This document shows positions 16,893 through 25,336 of a DNA stretch of 64,000 nt, one piece after another. The translations under genes and the position numbers were made by a program. The notes under the pieces are model-generated. The model was not told the DNA's origin. It did not search any database and was given only the letters and a program-made list of their open reading frames with translations. Source of the DNA: Anaerolineae bacterium (GTDB lineage: Bacteria; Chloroflexota; Anaerolineae; Promineifilales; Promineifilaceae). Positions within the stretch are counted from its first letter, which is position 1. Each line of letters starts with the position of its first letter. The stretch spans positions 112,050 through 176,049 of the forward strand of contig JAUIAP010000012.1 of the NCBI GenBank assembly GCA_030425205.1, written 5' to 3'.

Positions 16893-18275
16893 TTAGTGGA
16901 AGAGCGACACAATTGTACCGTCGATATGGGTAGTCCGATACGCTTGTATTGCTAGTAATGAATTCCAAATAGTCAAACTCGCTGCTGTCGCAATTGCGGC
17001 ACCGTTAACCCCATAGAGAGGTATCATGATTAGATTTAATGCGATATTTGTAAATGCGCCAACGCCAATAATGACAGAAGTATCACGCTCATGTCCTGTC
17101 ATCATTAGTAAAACTCCTGCTGGACCTGTTAAGACGTTCATAATTTGGCCAAAAGTCAATATTGAAAGCGCGTTTTTCGCCATGACAAACTCATCTCCAA
17201 AAACAGCAAGTAATTCACTTCCATATACCAATAAACCAAAAATGATAGGCGATGACAAAAGTACAGACACGAAAATAATCAATTTAACAATACGTTGCAA
17301 TCGCTGTATGTCACCAGAAGCGTATAAGCTAGCTACAACAGGCGACAAGACGAGATTGAAAAGCATCAGGACTAGTGCAGCCATTTCTGTGTAACGATTC
17401 GCTGCATTGAAGAGTGCAACTGCATCTGATCCTTGTAAAGAGCCAAGCAACACAATAGGTGTGCGCTGATAGATCAGCTTCATCCCCTGTGCAAGCATCA
17501 AAATGAGACCGCTGCTCATCCAAGTTCTTGTCACAAAGTGTGGCTTTGATTGCCTAACTTCTGGCGTAAGCGACCGCACAAGCAAAAAGCTACCAGTGCC
17601 AAATGCTAATGCGTAAGTGACCACTCTGCCAATGGTCACGTTGATAAGATTAACTTGACCAAATAGGAACAACGAGCCTACCAGCAGCAAAAATGTTATG
17701 GGGAGGATGATGATTTCGGGGATTTCGCCCGCTACAACTTTTCGTAATCCTCGTAGCGCGGCCTCTCGCAATTTTGAGAGAGCGACAAGTGGCAGCGCGG
17801 TGAGCATGATGGCAAGTGTTAGATAATCTTGTTGTGTTAACTCACCTCGCCAAAGCGGAAATGTTCCCAAAAGCAAGCCAAATAAAACCACCGAGCCAAT
17901 AAAACCGATTTGATTGCCCCGATGCAATAGTCCGCGCAGCAAATGCCATTGCTTCTGGCTCGCGTAGATCGACACATCACGAATTAATACGTTGTCAAAG
18001 CCCAATAATGCAAAAACGGCAAGTAAATTTAGCCAAGAGACCGCATAAACATACGTTCCATAATCAGAAAGGTTAAGCAAACGCGCAAGAATTACGCTTG
18101 TTGCAAATGAAAGTGCAATAGACAAAAGACGCAGGATGAGACTTGCACTAAATCCCTTCAAAAAGTAGCGACCTAACTCCGATTTAGCACTCGCGCCAAA
18201 GCGTCGATTGAGTTGGACAATATAATGATTATCAAGAATCCAACTTGGTAAAATATCACGTAGAAGCGTCAGCAT
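16893..18275 (-). CDS. Wzx-type oligosaccharide flippase (MOP superfamily)
   Basis: 460 aa with about 12-14 membrane spans. Family-typical segments are FSASLILRLLSIALSFATSV, RLLNLSDYGTYVYAVSWLN and LGFDNVLIRDVSIYAS. It translocates undecaprenyl-linked repeat units to the outer face for Wzy. The ATG at 18275 immediately abuts the upstream stop codon. The Wzx/Wzy pair defines a Wzy-dependent rather than an ABC-dependent export route, and no polysaccharide ABC exporter is in the operon. Confidence 0.85.
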   Translation of the reverse strand: MLTLLRDILPSWILDNHYIVQLNRRFGASAKSELGRYFLKGFSASLILRLLSIALSFATSVILARLLNLSDYGTYVYAVSWLNLLAVFALLGFDNVLIRDVSIYASQKQWHLLRGLLHRGNQIGFIGSVVLFGLLLGTFPLWRGELTQQDYLTLAIMLTALPLVALSKLREAALRGLRKVVAGEIPEIIILPITFLLLVGSLFLFGQVNLINVTIGRVVTYALAFGTGSFLLVRSLTPEVRQSKPHFVTRTWMSSGLILMLAQGMKLIYQRTPIVLLGSLQGSDAVALFNAANRYTEMAALVLMLFNLVLSPVVASLYASGDIQRLQRIVKLIIFVSVLLSSPIIFGLLVYGSELLAVFGDEFVMAKNALSILTFGQIMNVLTGPAGVLLMMTGHERDTSVIIGVGAFTNIALNLIMIPLYGVNGAAIATAASLTIWNSLLAIQAYRTTHIDGTIVSLFH

Positions 18276-19253
18276 CTAATCGTTACCTTCGAGTGCTTGT
18301 TGGACAAGACTGTTTTGTGGTTCTAATTCCGCCGCACGTTCCCATGCGGTGCGAGCATCGGCCAATTGTCCATTCAATTGATAAATTCGGCCGATCCACA
18401 AATAGGTCGTCGCTGTCTCATCATAAGCCAAACTTTGCTCCAAAATGCGAAGTGCCTCATCAACTTCGCCAAGCTCTAAACGAATTAGGGCAAGCGACCG
18501 CATCGAATACGCATTTTCATACAGAGCGACACTCGTTTGAGCGGCGGCTAGCCCCTCGTCCAACCGTCCAGCAGCCGCAAGCGTTTCTGCCAGATAAAGC
18601 TGTGCCGTCCAGTCTTGTGGAGCGCTCTTTGTCGCCGCGAAACAATATCCAATGGCAGCGTCTAAGTCGTCATAGGACGATGCAATACGACATAATTGGA
18701 TATTCGCCTGTATGTTTGTTGGATTTACTGAAATAGCACGTTCATATTCTATCGCTGCCGCAGCGAGGTCTTGCTGTTCAAACAGAATATCACCTGCCCA
18801 TGTTGGTGTATAGCCACCAGTTTGCGACCACTGTTCATATGCCGTCGTCACATCACCAACACGCCATGCTAGGAGCGCATACTCCTCTGCAATCAGAGGA
18901 TAGTGAGACGTATCGATCAACACTTTATATTGCTCAAAAGCTTGTTTCGTTTCGCCAGTCAATGCAAGTTGTCGCCCATAACTAATCCCATTCTCATGCC
19001 CCATCTTTTGCGCCCAATCAAACCAACTCTGCGCCTCATCTAATTGAAGTGGTTGCGATGCGGCAGGATTACTCCGTTCTAAATAGACAGTTCGCATAAA
19101 CAGATGGTCAACAGCTTGTAGATTTTGTTGGTATATTGCAGTAAGCACGCCTATCTGACCGATATTTGCAAACAGAAGGGGCAAAAAGAAAAAAGTTAGT
19201 ACCAAACTACCAATTACACTGGACAATCGTAAATGGTGCGGCACTATCAACAC
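18276..19253 (-). CDS. Membrane-anchored TPR protein of the polysaccharide operon
   Basis: 325 aa. An N-terminal membrane anchor (about residues 11-35, VIGSLVLTFFFLPLLFANIG) precedes seven or so TPR units (for example AAAAIEYERAISVNPTNIQA and RIYQLNGQLADARTAWERAA). It probably projects into the cell wall or periplasmic side as an assembly scaffold, comparable in layout to TPR proteins of other exopolysaccharide systems. The start is GTG at 19253, four bases after the upstream stop. Confidence 0.7.
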   Translation of the reverse strand: MLIVPHHLRLSSVIGSLVLTFFFLPLLFANIGQIGVLTAIYQQNLQAVDHLFMRTVYLERSNPAASQPLQLDEAQSWFDWAQKMGHENGISYGRQLALTGETKQAFEQYKVLIDTSHYPLIAEEYALLAWRVGDVTTAYEQWSQTGGYTPTWAGDILFEQQDLAAAAIEYERAISVNPTNIQANIQLCRIASSYDDLDAAIGYCFAATKSAPQDWTAQLYLAETLAAAGRLDEGLAAAQTSVALYENAYSMRSLALIRLELGEVDEALRILEQSLAYDETATTYLWIGRIYQLNGQLADARTAWERAAELEPQNSLVQQALEGND

Positions 19254-19257
19254 CTAC

Positions 19258-20559
19258 TTATAATGATACCATTGCCACTTGTTGTGATTGAGAATCAACC
19301 GCATTTCGTGTATCAACGATAAGAGACGCATGTTGCGCGATATAGTCGTAATCAAACGCAGCATGGTTCGTGATAAGAACAACACAATCGGCCGATTCCA
19401 CCCCTCCCAACTCAACCCGCTCAACCTCCAACCCTTCATGACTCAAATCATCCACATACGGGTCGCAGTAAGTAACATTCCCACCCTTTTGCTGCAACAG
19501 CGTAATCACATCGAGCGCAGGACTTTCGCGCACATCATTGACATTGGGCTTATAGGCAACACCTAAAACGAGAATATTGCTGTCTTTGACTGGTTTACCT
19601 TGATCGTTGAGTGCATCAACAACTTTCTGCACGACGTAAGCTGGCATCGAGCGATTGACTTCATCCGCCAACTCAATAAAGCGTGCCGTATAGTTGAGCG
19701 TCTTTAACTTCCAACTGAGATAGTGCGGGTCGATCGGGATGCAATGCCCGCCAAGACCGGGACCTGGCGTGAATTTCATAAAGCCATAGGGCTTCGTCGC
19801 CGCTGCCTCGATTACTTCCCAAACGTTGATGCCGAGTTTGTCACACATGATGGCAATCTCGTTGACGAGACCGATGTTGACGGCACGGAAGGTGTTTTCG
19901 AGCAGTTTGACCATTTCGGCCGATTGCGTACTACTCACTGACACAGGGTTCTGCACTACCGTTCCATATAATGCGACCGCAACATCGACACAGTTTGGTG
20001 TCGTGCCGCCAATCACTTTTGGCGTTGTCCACATGTTGTAATCGGTGCGACCGGGGTCGATTCGCTCAGGTGAAAAGGCTAGAAAGAAGTCATCACCGAC
20101 TTTAGAACCATCGGCTGATAATCTCGGCAAAATAATCTCTTCAGTTGTGCCCGGATAAGTTGTACTTTCCAAAACAATCAGCTTGCCACGCCCACCATGC
20201 TTAACGATGTTAATGGTTGCGCTGATAATATAGGAGATGTCGGGGTCTTTTGTTTTACGCAATGGGGTTGGCACACAAATCGAAATTGCATCTACTTCAA
20301 ACAGATCGGCATAATCGGCCGATGCCTGTAAAAGCCCCTTCTCTACAAGCGGCTGCAACTGTGAATTCGGCACGTCTTCAATGTAGCTCTCACCCGCGTT
20401 GAGGCTGTCTACCTTGCTCACGTCTACGTCAATCCCAACGACGTGCAAGCCATACTCGGCAAATGCAACTGCCAATGGCAATCCGACATAACCCATGCCG
20501 ACGACACCAACACGCAGTGTCTTGTTTTCAATTTTTTCTAGGAATATTCCTTTCAACAT
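19258..20559 (-). CDS. Nucleotide-sugar dehydrogenase, probably UDP-GlcNAc 6-dehydrogenase (WbpA-like)
   Basis: 433 aa. RVGVVGMGYVGLPLAVAFAE (NAD site), ICVPTPLRKTKDPD, ESTTYPGTTEEII, and the catalytic-Cys motif GPGLGGHCIPIDPHYLSWK, with the late LGVAYKPNVNDVRESPALDV. This is the WbpA/WecC group, oxidising C6 of a UDP-HexNAc to the uronic acid. WbpA (UDP-GlcNAc) fits better than WecC, but UDP-glucose cannot be ruled out. AGGA is 8 nt before the ATG, which overlaps the upstream TAA by one base. With the adjacent 4-epimerase it would supply UDP-GlcNAcA or UDP-GalNAcA. Confidence 0.85.
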   Translation of the reverse strand: MLKGIFLEKIENKTLRVGVVGMGYVGLPLAVAFAEYGLHVVGIDVDVSKVDSLNAGESYIEDVPNSQLQPLVEKGLLQASADYADLFEVDAISICVPTPLRKTKDPDISYIISATINIVKHGGRGKLIVLESTTYPGTTEEIILPRLSADGSKVGDDFFLAFSPERIDPGRTDYNMWTTPKVIGGTTPNCVDVAVALYGTVVQNPVSVSSTQSAEMVKLLENTFRAVNIGLVNEIAIMCDKLGINVWEVIEAAATKPYGFMKFTPGPGLGGHCIPIDPHYLSWKLKTLNYTARFIELADEVNRSMPAYVVQKVVDALNDQGKPVKDSNILVLGVAYKPNVNDVRESPALDVITLLQQKGGNVTYCDPYVDDLSHEGLEVERVELGGVESADCVVLITNHAAFDYDYIAQHASLIVDTRNAVDSQSQQVAMVSL

Positions 20560-21509
20560 TATAGTTCCTGCTTTTTATACCAATTCCAGAATGCTGTCAC
20601 CCCGTCCTCAACTGAGACTGAGGGATGATAATTGAGCAGTTCATTTGCCTTTGTCGTATTGGAATAAGTGCTAATAACATCGGCCGAAATTTTCGGCATT
20701 GCAACGAAGTTGCCTTTCTGACCCGCTAATTTTTCCAACATCTCAACAAAATCTTTTAACAATATCGGTTCACCGCGACCCAAATTGATGATCTCATAGC
20801 CGAGCGGCTTATCCAATGCCAACACAACGCCGTCCGTAATGTCTTCCACATACGTCCAGTCACGCCACATCTGCCCACCTTCATAAAGCGGAATCTCGCG
20901 CCCTTTTGTGATGCTATCAGCCACCAAATACGCCATCATGTCGGGGCGACCATTTGGACCATAGACCGTGAAGAAACGTGTTGCAGTGAAATTCAGCCCA
21001 TAGAGATGATGATAGGTAAACCCTAAAATCTCAGCCGCACGTTTCGCTGCCGCATAAGGTTGCAATGGTCGATCACATGAATCTGTCTCAACAAATGGAA
21101 TCTGTTTCGTGTCACCATAAACTGAAGATGTAGAGGCAAACACAAAGTTGCCAACATTATTTAGCCGTGCGCCATCCATCAAATTTTGCGTGCCGTTATA
21201 ATCGACTTGAATATACAGTTCTGGGTATTTGACGGCATTGCGAACGCCGGCCAACGCGGCCAGATGCGCGACTGCATCAAACTTTTCCGCCTCAAATAGT
21301 TTTAGAACACAATCACGGTCTCGAATATCTGCCTCAACCATCCGAAAGTTCGGATATTGATTGAGTCTAACCTCGTTGGCGCGTTTTTTTGCAGGGTCGT
21401 AGTAATCATTGAAATTATCGAATCCGACAACTTCATCTCCCCGCATTGCTAATTTTTCTGCCAAATTGCTGCCAATAAAGCCAGCAGCACCCGTCACTAA
21501 AATCTTCAA
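20559..21509 (-). CDS. UDP-glucuronate 4-epimerase-like SDR enzyme
   Basis: 316 aa. ILVTGAAGFIGSNLAEKLA, then GFDNFNDYYDPAKKRANE, the block that marks the UDP-uronate 4-epimerase (CapI/GAE) branch; SSVYGDTKQIPF and the catalytic YAAAKRAAE; VYGPNGRPDMMAY. It probably interconverts UDP-GlcA/GalA or their N-acetyl forms made by the downstream dehydrogenase. The start is TTG at 21509: an in-frame stop lies two codons upstream and AGGAG sits 7 nt before it, so no other start is possible. It is the first enzyme gene after the NusG-like gene. Confidence 0.85.
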   Translation of the reverse strand: MKILVTGAAGFIGSNLAEKLAMRGDEVVGFDNFNDYYDPAKKRANEVRLNQYPNFRMVEADIRDRDCVLKLFEAEKFDAVAHLAALAGVRNAVKYPELYIQVDYNGTQNLMDGARLNNVGNFVFASTSSVYGDTKQIPFVETDSCDRPLQPYAAAKRAAEILGFTYHHLYGLNFTATRFFTVYGPNGRPDMMAYLVADSITKGREIPLYEGGQMWRDWTYVEDITDGVVLALDKPLGYEIINLGRGEPILLKDFVEMLEKLAGQKGNFVAMPKISADVISTYSNTTKANELLNYHPSVSVEDGVTAFWNWYKKQEL

Positions 21510-21521
21510 TATTCAACTCCT

Positions 21522-21531
21522 ATGCTCCGCC
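21522..21531 (-). promoter_or_regulatory. Possible ops-like pause element upstream of the first enzyme gene
   Basis: On the minus strand this reads GGCGGAGCAT, one base short of the enterobacterial RfaH-recruiting ops core GGCGGTAGC(N)T. It lies 12 nt upstream of the epimerase start, between the NusG-like gene and the rest of the operon. The match may be chance and the wider leader (21510-21650) has no clear hairpin. Confidence 0.3.
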
Positions 21532-21650
21532 CTTCCGACATCGGAACAATTAACCGTATCGTAGACCAAATGTCCAACAGGAACCGTAAAAATCCCCCAA
21601 GCCCTCTGAAACTTGTGTTACAGCGTCCAATAAATTGGCGTGAATGGGGG

Positions 21651-22154
21651 TTAAATCTTCTCAATATCGGCCGAATCCAGCACAACCTTTTGCGGATAGC
21701 GGCTCAAAAAGGCCAAGAAAACTTGGACGCGATCTTTTCCCGTCAGCTGCATGTCAAACATGGCCTCATAGCCTGCAAACGGGCCCGATTTAATACGGAT
21801 TTTATCGCCGTGAACGAGATCGTTAAAGACCAATCCGCCAGCCTTGTCAATCTCGACAAGATGCTTCTGGATTTGATCGATCAAATTGGTTGGGACCACA
21901 GCAGGTTCATCTGCAAAGCAAACCAAGCCGCGTGTGCCCGGAAACCAATTAAAGTGATTCATCCCAATTTCATCCAAATCTGTGTAAATAAAAAGATATC
22001 CGGGAAAGTAAGGGCGAAATTTGGCTGCACGTGGATTTTTTGGGTTAACCTTGACCATTGGCAAGAAGTGCTGTACTTCCTGTAGGGCAAGCGCGTGCGC
22101 CACCGATCTCTCTTTGTGGGGCTTTGCCCACAATGTGTACCATTTTTCTGACAT
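21651..22154 (-). CDS. NusG/RfaH-family operon-specific transcription antiterminator
   Basis: 167 aa, shorter than housekeeping NusG. The NGN domain (KWYTLWAKPHKERSVAHALA, RPYFPGYLFIYTD) is followed by a KOW domain (VHGDKIRIKSGPFAGYEAMF). It sits at the promoter-proximal end of a 19-kb polysaccharide operon, the position occupied by RfaH-, UpxY- and LoaP-type specialised NusG paralogs. These bind RNA polymerase and nascent or non-template nucleic acid to keep long operons transcribed. AAGG lies about 6 nt before the ATG. Genuine NusG normally sits beside secE and rplK, which are absent here, so a specialised role is favoured. Confidence 0.88.
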   Translation of the reverse strand: MSEKWYTLWAKPHKERSVAHALALQEVQHFLPMVKVNPKNPRAAKFRPYFPGYLFIYTDLDEIGMNHFNWFPGTRGLVCFADEPAVVPTNLIDQIQKHLVEIDKAGGLVFNDLVHGDKIRIKSGPFAGYEAMFDMQLTGKDRVQVFLAFLSRYPQKVVLDSADIEKI

Positions 22155-22269
22155 TGTCGCCTTGTGTGTTTTTGGATGTTCTTAAATAAGTTTTGTCTCT
22201 GCGAGTTTATCAAATGCCCTTGCCAATTGCGAACCAGCGCGGTCATGCGTTAAAAATCATTCACTGAAA

Positions 22270-25086
22270 TTACTCTGGTAGCAGCTCCAAAATGAAAACG
22301 CCATCCTGTGCAAAGCGTAATTGAATATCGTCATGCTGCAAGAGCTTGTCTGGCAGGAGAAACCCGCCTCGGGCGCCGATGTAGATATGTGTCACCTGTT
22401 GTTCTCGAAGCAGTGCGAGCGCGGAATCGGCCGACCAATCTTCAACCGCACTGGCAGCCACATTAAATGCGCGCACCTCCCGCTCTAATTGCGCAGCATA
22501 GATATAATCGGCAGGTGGAATTGTTACCCTACGCTGGGTCAATGGTAACAACCATGCCCCGCCATCCTGCGCCGCCCACGTTACTCCCAACCATTTCCAA
22601 CTGCTGACCGCAATTTTCGCATCAATCGGTAAATGTGCATCAACCCACGCAATCCCAGCGACGTCAGGGGGCTCGGCCAAGACTGTTCCCTGATTCATAA
22701 TCTCGATCTGTTGCCGACCTCCATAGAGTGTCAACAACATCATCCCCGTACCCAACACAGCATAAACGGAAGTCTGAACCAGCCAGTGACTGCGTGTTGC
22801 CCGTTCGCCAAGCAAGAAGAACCCATAGCCCAAGATGATGGCGAGCGGCATAAACAGCGTGATGTATGTGCTATTCATGTTGAGCACCCATGTTTGGGGC
22901 AACCCAATGCGTGGCCCAGAGAGCAATACAAACAGTAGCCCGACCGCCGACGCGAGCATAAGCGGGACGCGCCGCCCTGCGTTTGCGACCTTCAACTGCA
23001 CAAGCCAGACAGTCGCTACCAGCAATCCTGCCAAGATTAGCTTGTCATTGCTGCTGGTGAAAAACGGCTCGAATATCAACCACGCGATGGGAAAGGCAAC
23101 CCAACTTTCGGCCGATTTCCACAATGAAAGTAACAGTAGCAGACCGACAACCGCCGTTCGCGCATAGGTGATGTCAAACAGGGCCGGCACCGAGCCAAGC
23201 CATTCACCAATCAAGACCACGACAAGCAATGCGACGACGATCAAGCGATTACGCCAGCGAATCGGCCGGCTAAATTGCAGCGCAGCCACGATAACGATTA
23301 GGACTGCTACAATCAAGAACCAACGTTCCCAGCCGATGTTGAGATAGCTGACTGGAAAATCATTGTAACCTTCCGAGACGTCATCAATCGTCTCCGGTCG
23401 CACGTACCGCGCCATTTGTAAAAAACGCGGCAGCACCAATCCTAGCGTCGCCACCCCCGTCAACGGGAGCTTCCACCAATTGTCACGGCGCAAATTAAAC
23501 AGCCAGATCAATAAGCCATAGGGCAAAAAGATCAAAAAGACGCGGAAATGTATCAAGAATAATCCGCTGCCCAATATCCCTGCCAATAAAACTTGATTAC
23601 GTTGCTCCCAGACCTTAGACAATTGAGACTTCTCAAGTACAGGCTCCCCGTTTTCGGCCTCAGAACTGGTCATCCAGTAGCACCAGCCGATCAACACGGG
23701 CATGACTATCATGCCAGTCAACTGTGTATAGCGGCCCCAACTAACGTAATAGGCAGGAAAGAATGACGGGAACGTGATGAAAAATGCGGCGCAGAGCCCA
23801 ACAGTGCGTTGGCGCATGAGCAGATAAGCGGCTGCGTAGATTGCCAATGGAACAACGGCATTGAGGAGTTGTCCCGTCGTTAAGAGGAGTGTGGGCAGCT
23901 CAATTTTGGTGAGTAGTGCGAGTGTGGCAGCAATTGAATGATAGCCAAAATGATAGAGGGGCGCGTGATCGACCGGCAGATAGTCACCATAGTTCTGCAA
24001 AAACTGTCCCGAATCTCGCATCACGGCCGTCATCAAGCCATGCCGACTGGCATCGACCCATGCTGGAAAGGCCAAATCGCGGATCGCCAATAGCCGCAGA
24101 AAATAACCGACGACGACCAGTAGACCCAATACGATATGTTGCCATGCAATTTGCCGCTTTGTGCGGGCGGGCGTGGTGATCACGCCAGTAGCGTTCTGCG
24201 CCAATTTCTGCTTACGATTGATAAGATAGCCACGCAATGCCAGCCACAGTGAGACAACCGTTGCAATTGTAAGCAATCCCCATAAGGACAGTCGTCCCCA
24301 GCGACCGCCAAACGTTGTCAACCACAGCCAAAGTAATGGCCAAACACAGAGACCGACGGCAAAGGTCAGCGCCAAGTCGGTTGGCAAGTCACCACTCAGT
24401 AGGCGCGTTCCCAAGCCACGCAGCGTCAGCCACCCCACAACGCCCGTAACCCACACGAGCATGACGACGGGCATCAGATTTTCCTGCAACAACGTGCTGA
24501 GCCTGCGGAGCATCAATTGTGGCGTGAGCTGGTAGCGTGTGACGAGGCGCAAGTCTTTGGCACTCGTGATAGCGGCTGGGTCCGAGACGTTGAGTTCACC
24601 GCTGCTAATTGCTTCGAGATCATATCCCCAGAATGTCGTGTTTAGATTATTACGACCAGTGATGCGGAGCATGTAGGGTGAATCGGCCGAATCTCTCTGA
24701 ACTGCAAACTGGAAATCAATGGTTTGGTTGAGCGAGAGTTCGGCCGATCCCAACACCTGACTTCCGACCAAATTTCCTGCACTATCGAGAAGATCCAATA
24801 CTATCTCGCCTGAATTCACCTCCCCCACTTGATAGACGATTAGCTCAATTTCGTGCAATCCATCGCGGGCAGGCACAAAGGTCTGTGTTATGGTGAGATC
24901 GTCATTGGGAATGGCGGCGGGTGCGTTTGCGCGATGCTGGTTGATGTCGCGTCCTGTTATTGCGGGCGGCCAACCGCGTAAGGATGCACCGACGAGCATT
25001 GCGACTGCCCCAATAAAAAATGGCACAACCCACCAGCGGCGCACGCGCTGGATTGTAAGTTGTGCCAATTCATTGGTGTCTGTCAT
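22270..25086 (-). CDS. Large polytopic membrane protein, probable GT-C-type glycosyltransferase
   Basis: 938 aa. There is one membrane span near residues 20-38, then an extracytoplasmic beta-rich domain (about 50-190), about 14 further spans, and a soluble C-terminal segment (about 810-935). The first large loop contains FPAWVDASRHGLMTAVMRD and DHAPLYHFGYHS, reminiscent of the acidic first-loop motif of polyprenyl-phosphate-dependent GT-C enzymes. I do not recognise a named family. The start is ATG at 25086; TTG at 25089 is in frame. The tRNA terminator lies 12-35 bp upstream, so expression needs read-through or an unseen promoter. It precedes the NusG-like gene by 115 bp on the same strand and may serve the same polymer. 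Confidence 0.6.
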   Translation of the reverse strand: MTDTNELAQLTIQRVRRWWVVPFFIGAVAMLVGASLRGWPPAITGRDINQHRANAPAAIPNDDLTITQTFVPARDGLHEIELIVYQVGEVNSGEIVLDLLDSAGNLVGSQVLGSAELSLNQTIDFQFAVQRDSADSPYMLRITGRNNLNTTFWGYDLEAISSGELNVSDPAAITSAKDLRLVTRYQLTPQLMLRRLSTLLQENLMPVVMLVWVTGVVGWLTLRGLGTRLLSGDLPTDLALTFAVGLCVWPLLWLWLTTFGGRWGRLSLWGLLTIATVVSLWLALRGYLINRKQKLAQNATGVITTPARTKRQIAWQHIVLGLLVVVGYFLRLLAIRDLAFPAWVDASRHGLMTAVMRDSGQFLQNYGDYLPVDHAPLYHFGYHSIAATLALLTKIELPTLLLTTGQLLNAVVPLAIYAAAYLLMRQRTVGLCAAFFITFPSFFPAYYVSWGRYTQLTGMIVMPVLIGWCYWMTSSEAENGEPVLEKSQLSKVWEQRNQVLLAGILGSGLFLIHFRVFLIFLPYGLLIWLFNLRRDNWWKLPLTGVATLGLVLPRFLQMARYVRPETIDDVSEGYNDFPVSYLNIGWERWFLIVAVLIVIVAALQFSRPIRWRNRLIVVALLVVVLIGEWLGSVPALFDITYARTAVVGLLLLLSLWKSAESWVAFPIAWLIFEPFFTSSNDKLILAGLLVATVWLVQLKVANAGRRVPLMLASAVGLLFVLLSGPRIGLPQTWVLNMNSTYITLFMPLAIILGYGFFLLGERATRSHWLVQTSVYAVLGTGMMLLTLYGGRQQIEIMNQGTVLAEPPDVAGIAWVDAHLPIDAKIAVSSWKWLGVTWAAQDGGAWLLPLTQRRVTIPPADYIYAAQLEREVRAFNVAASAVEDWSADSALALLREQQVTHIYIGARGGFLLPDKLLQHDDIQLRFAQDGVFILELLPE

Positions 25087-25097
25087 CAATCGTCAAC

Positions 25098-25121
25098 AAA
25101 AAAGCCACCGCAATGGGTGGC
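25098..25121 (-). terminator. Intrinsic terminator of tRNA(CAT)
   Basis: Minus-strand reading: GCCACC, loop of 6, GGTGGC, then TTTTTT (25103-25098). The stem ends 6 nt after the tRNA 3' end. Confidence 0.85.
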
Positions 25122-25127
25122 TCTGTG

Positions 25128-25199
25128 TGGCACTAGTTGGAATTGAACCAACGACCTAGGGCTTATGAATCCCCCGCTCTGCCGCTGAGCTATAGTGCC
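25128..25199 (-). tRNA. tRNA with CAT anticodon (elongator Met, or Ile2 if lysidine-modified)
   Basis: 72-nt cloverleaf: acceptor GGCACTA/TAGTGCC, D-arm GCTC/GAGC with GG in the loop, anticodon loop TTCATAA, T-arm GTTGG/CCAAC with loop TTCAATT, discriminator A. The anticodon stem has an A-G pair at its loop end. The 3' CCA is not encoded. The G1-C72 pair excludes the initiator. It is flanked by its own promoter (25246-25273) and terminator. Confidence 0.93.
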
Positions 25200-25245
25200 A
25201 AGTTCCAAGTTTTTAACCACATTACGTTTTGTAATGCGGGATGGA

Positions 25246-25273
25246 ATTATAGTGAATTCGGAAGCAAAATCAA
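25246..25273 (-). promoter_or_regulatory. Promoter of tRNA(CAT)
   Basis: Minus strand: TTGATT (25273-25268), 16-bp spacer, perfect TATAAT (25251-25246). The predicted start is about 40 nt before the tRNA. A CATTAC/GTAATG hairpin (25220-25225 / 25231-25236) lies in the 5' leader. Confidence 0.8.
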
Positions 25274-25277
25274 TAGG

Positions 25278-25314
25278 AAAAATAAAAGAGGACACACGGT
25301 CCGTGTGTCCTCTT
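25278..25314 (-). terminator. Strong intrinsic terminator of the glycosidase-like gene
   Basis: Near-perfect dyad AAGAGGACACACGG (25286-25299) / CCGTGTGTCCTCTT (25301-25314), followed on the minus strand by TTATTTTT. It insulates the tRNA promoter immediately downstream. Confidence 0.9.
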
Positions 25315-25336
25315 GGATTGGGTTGCGTAGTAGCTT

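Noticed and set aside
12576..18275. A complete foreign operon replacing the native one
   Set aside because: Only the middle genes lack the palindrome; the flanking genes on both sides of the same operon carry it, so a mosaic is more likely than whole replacement.
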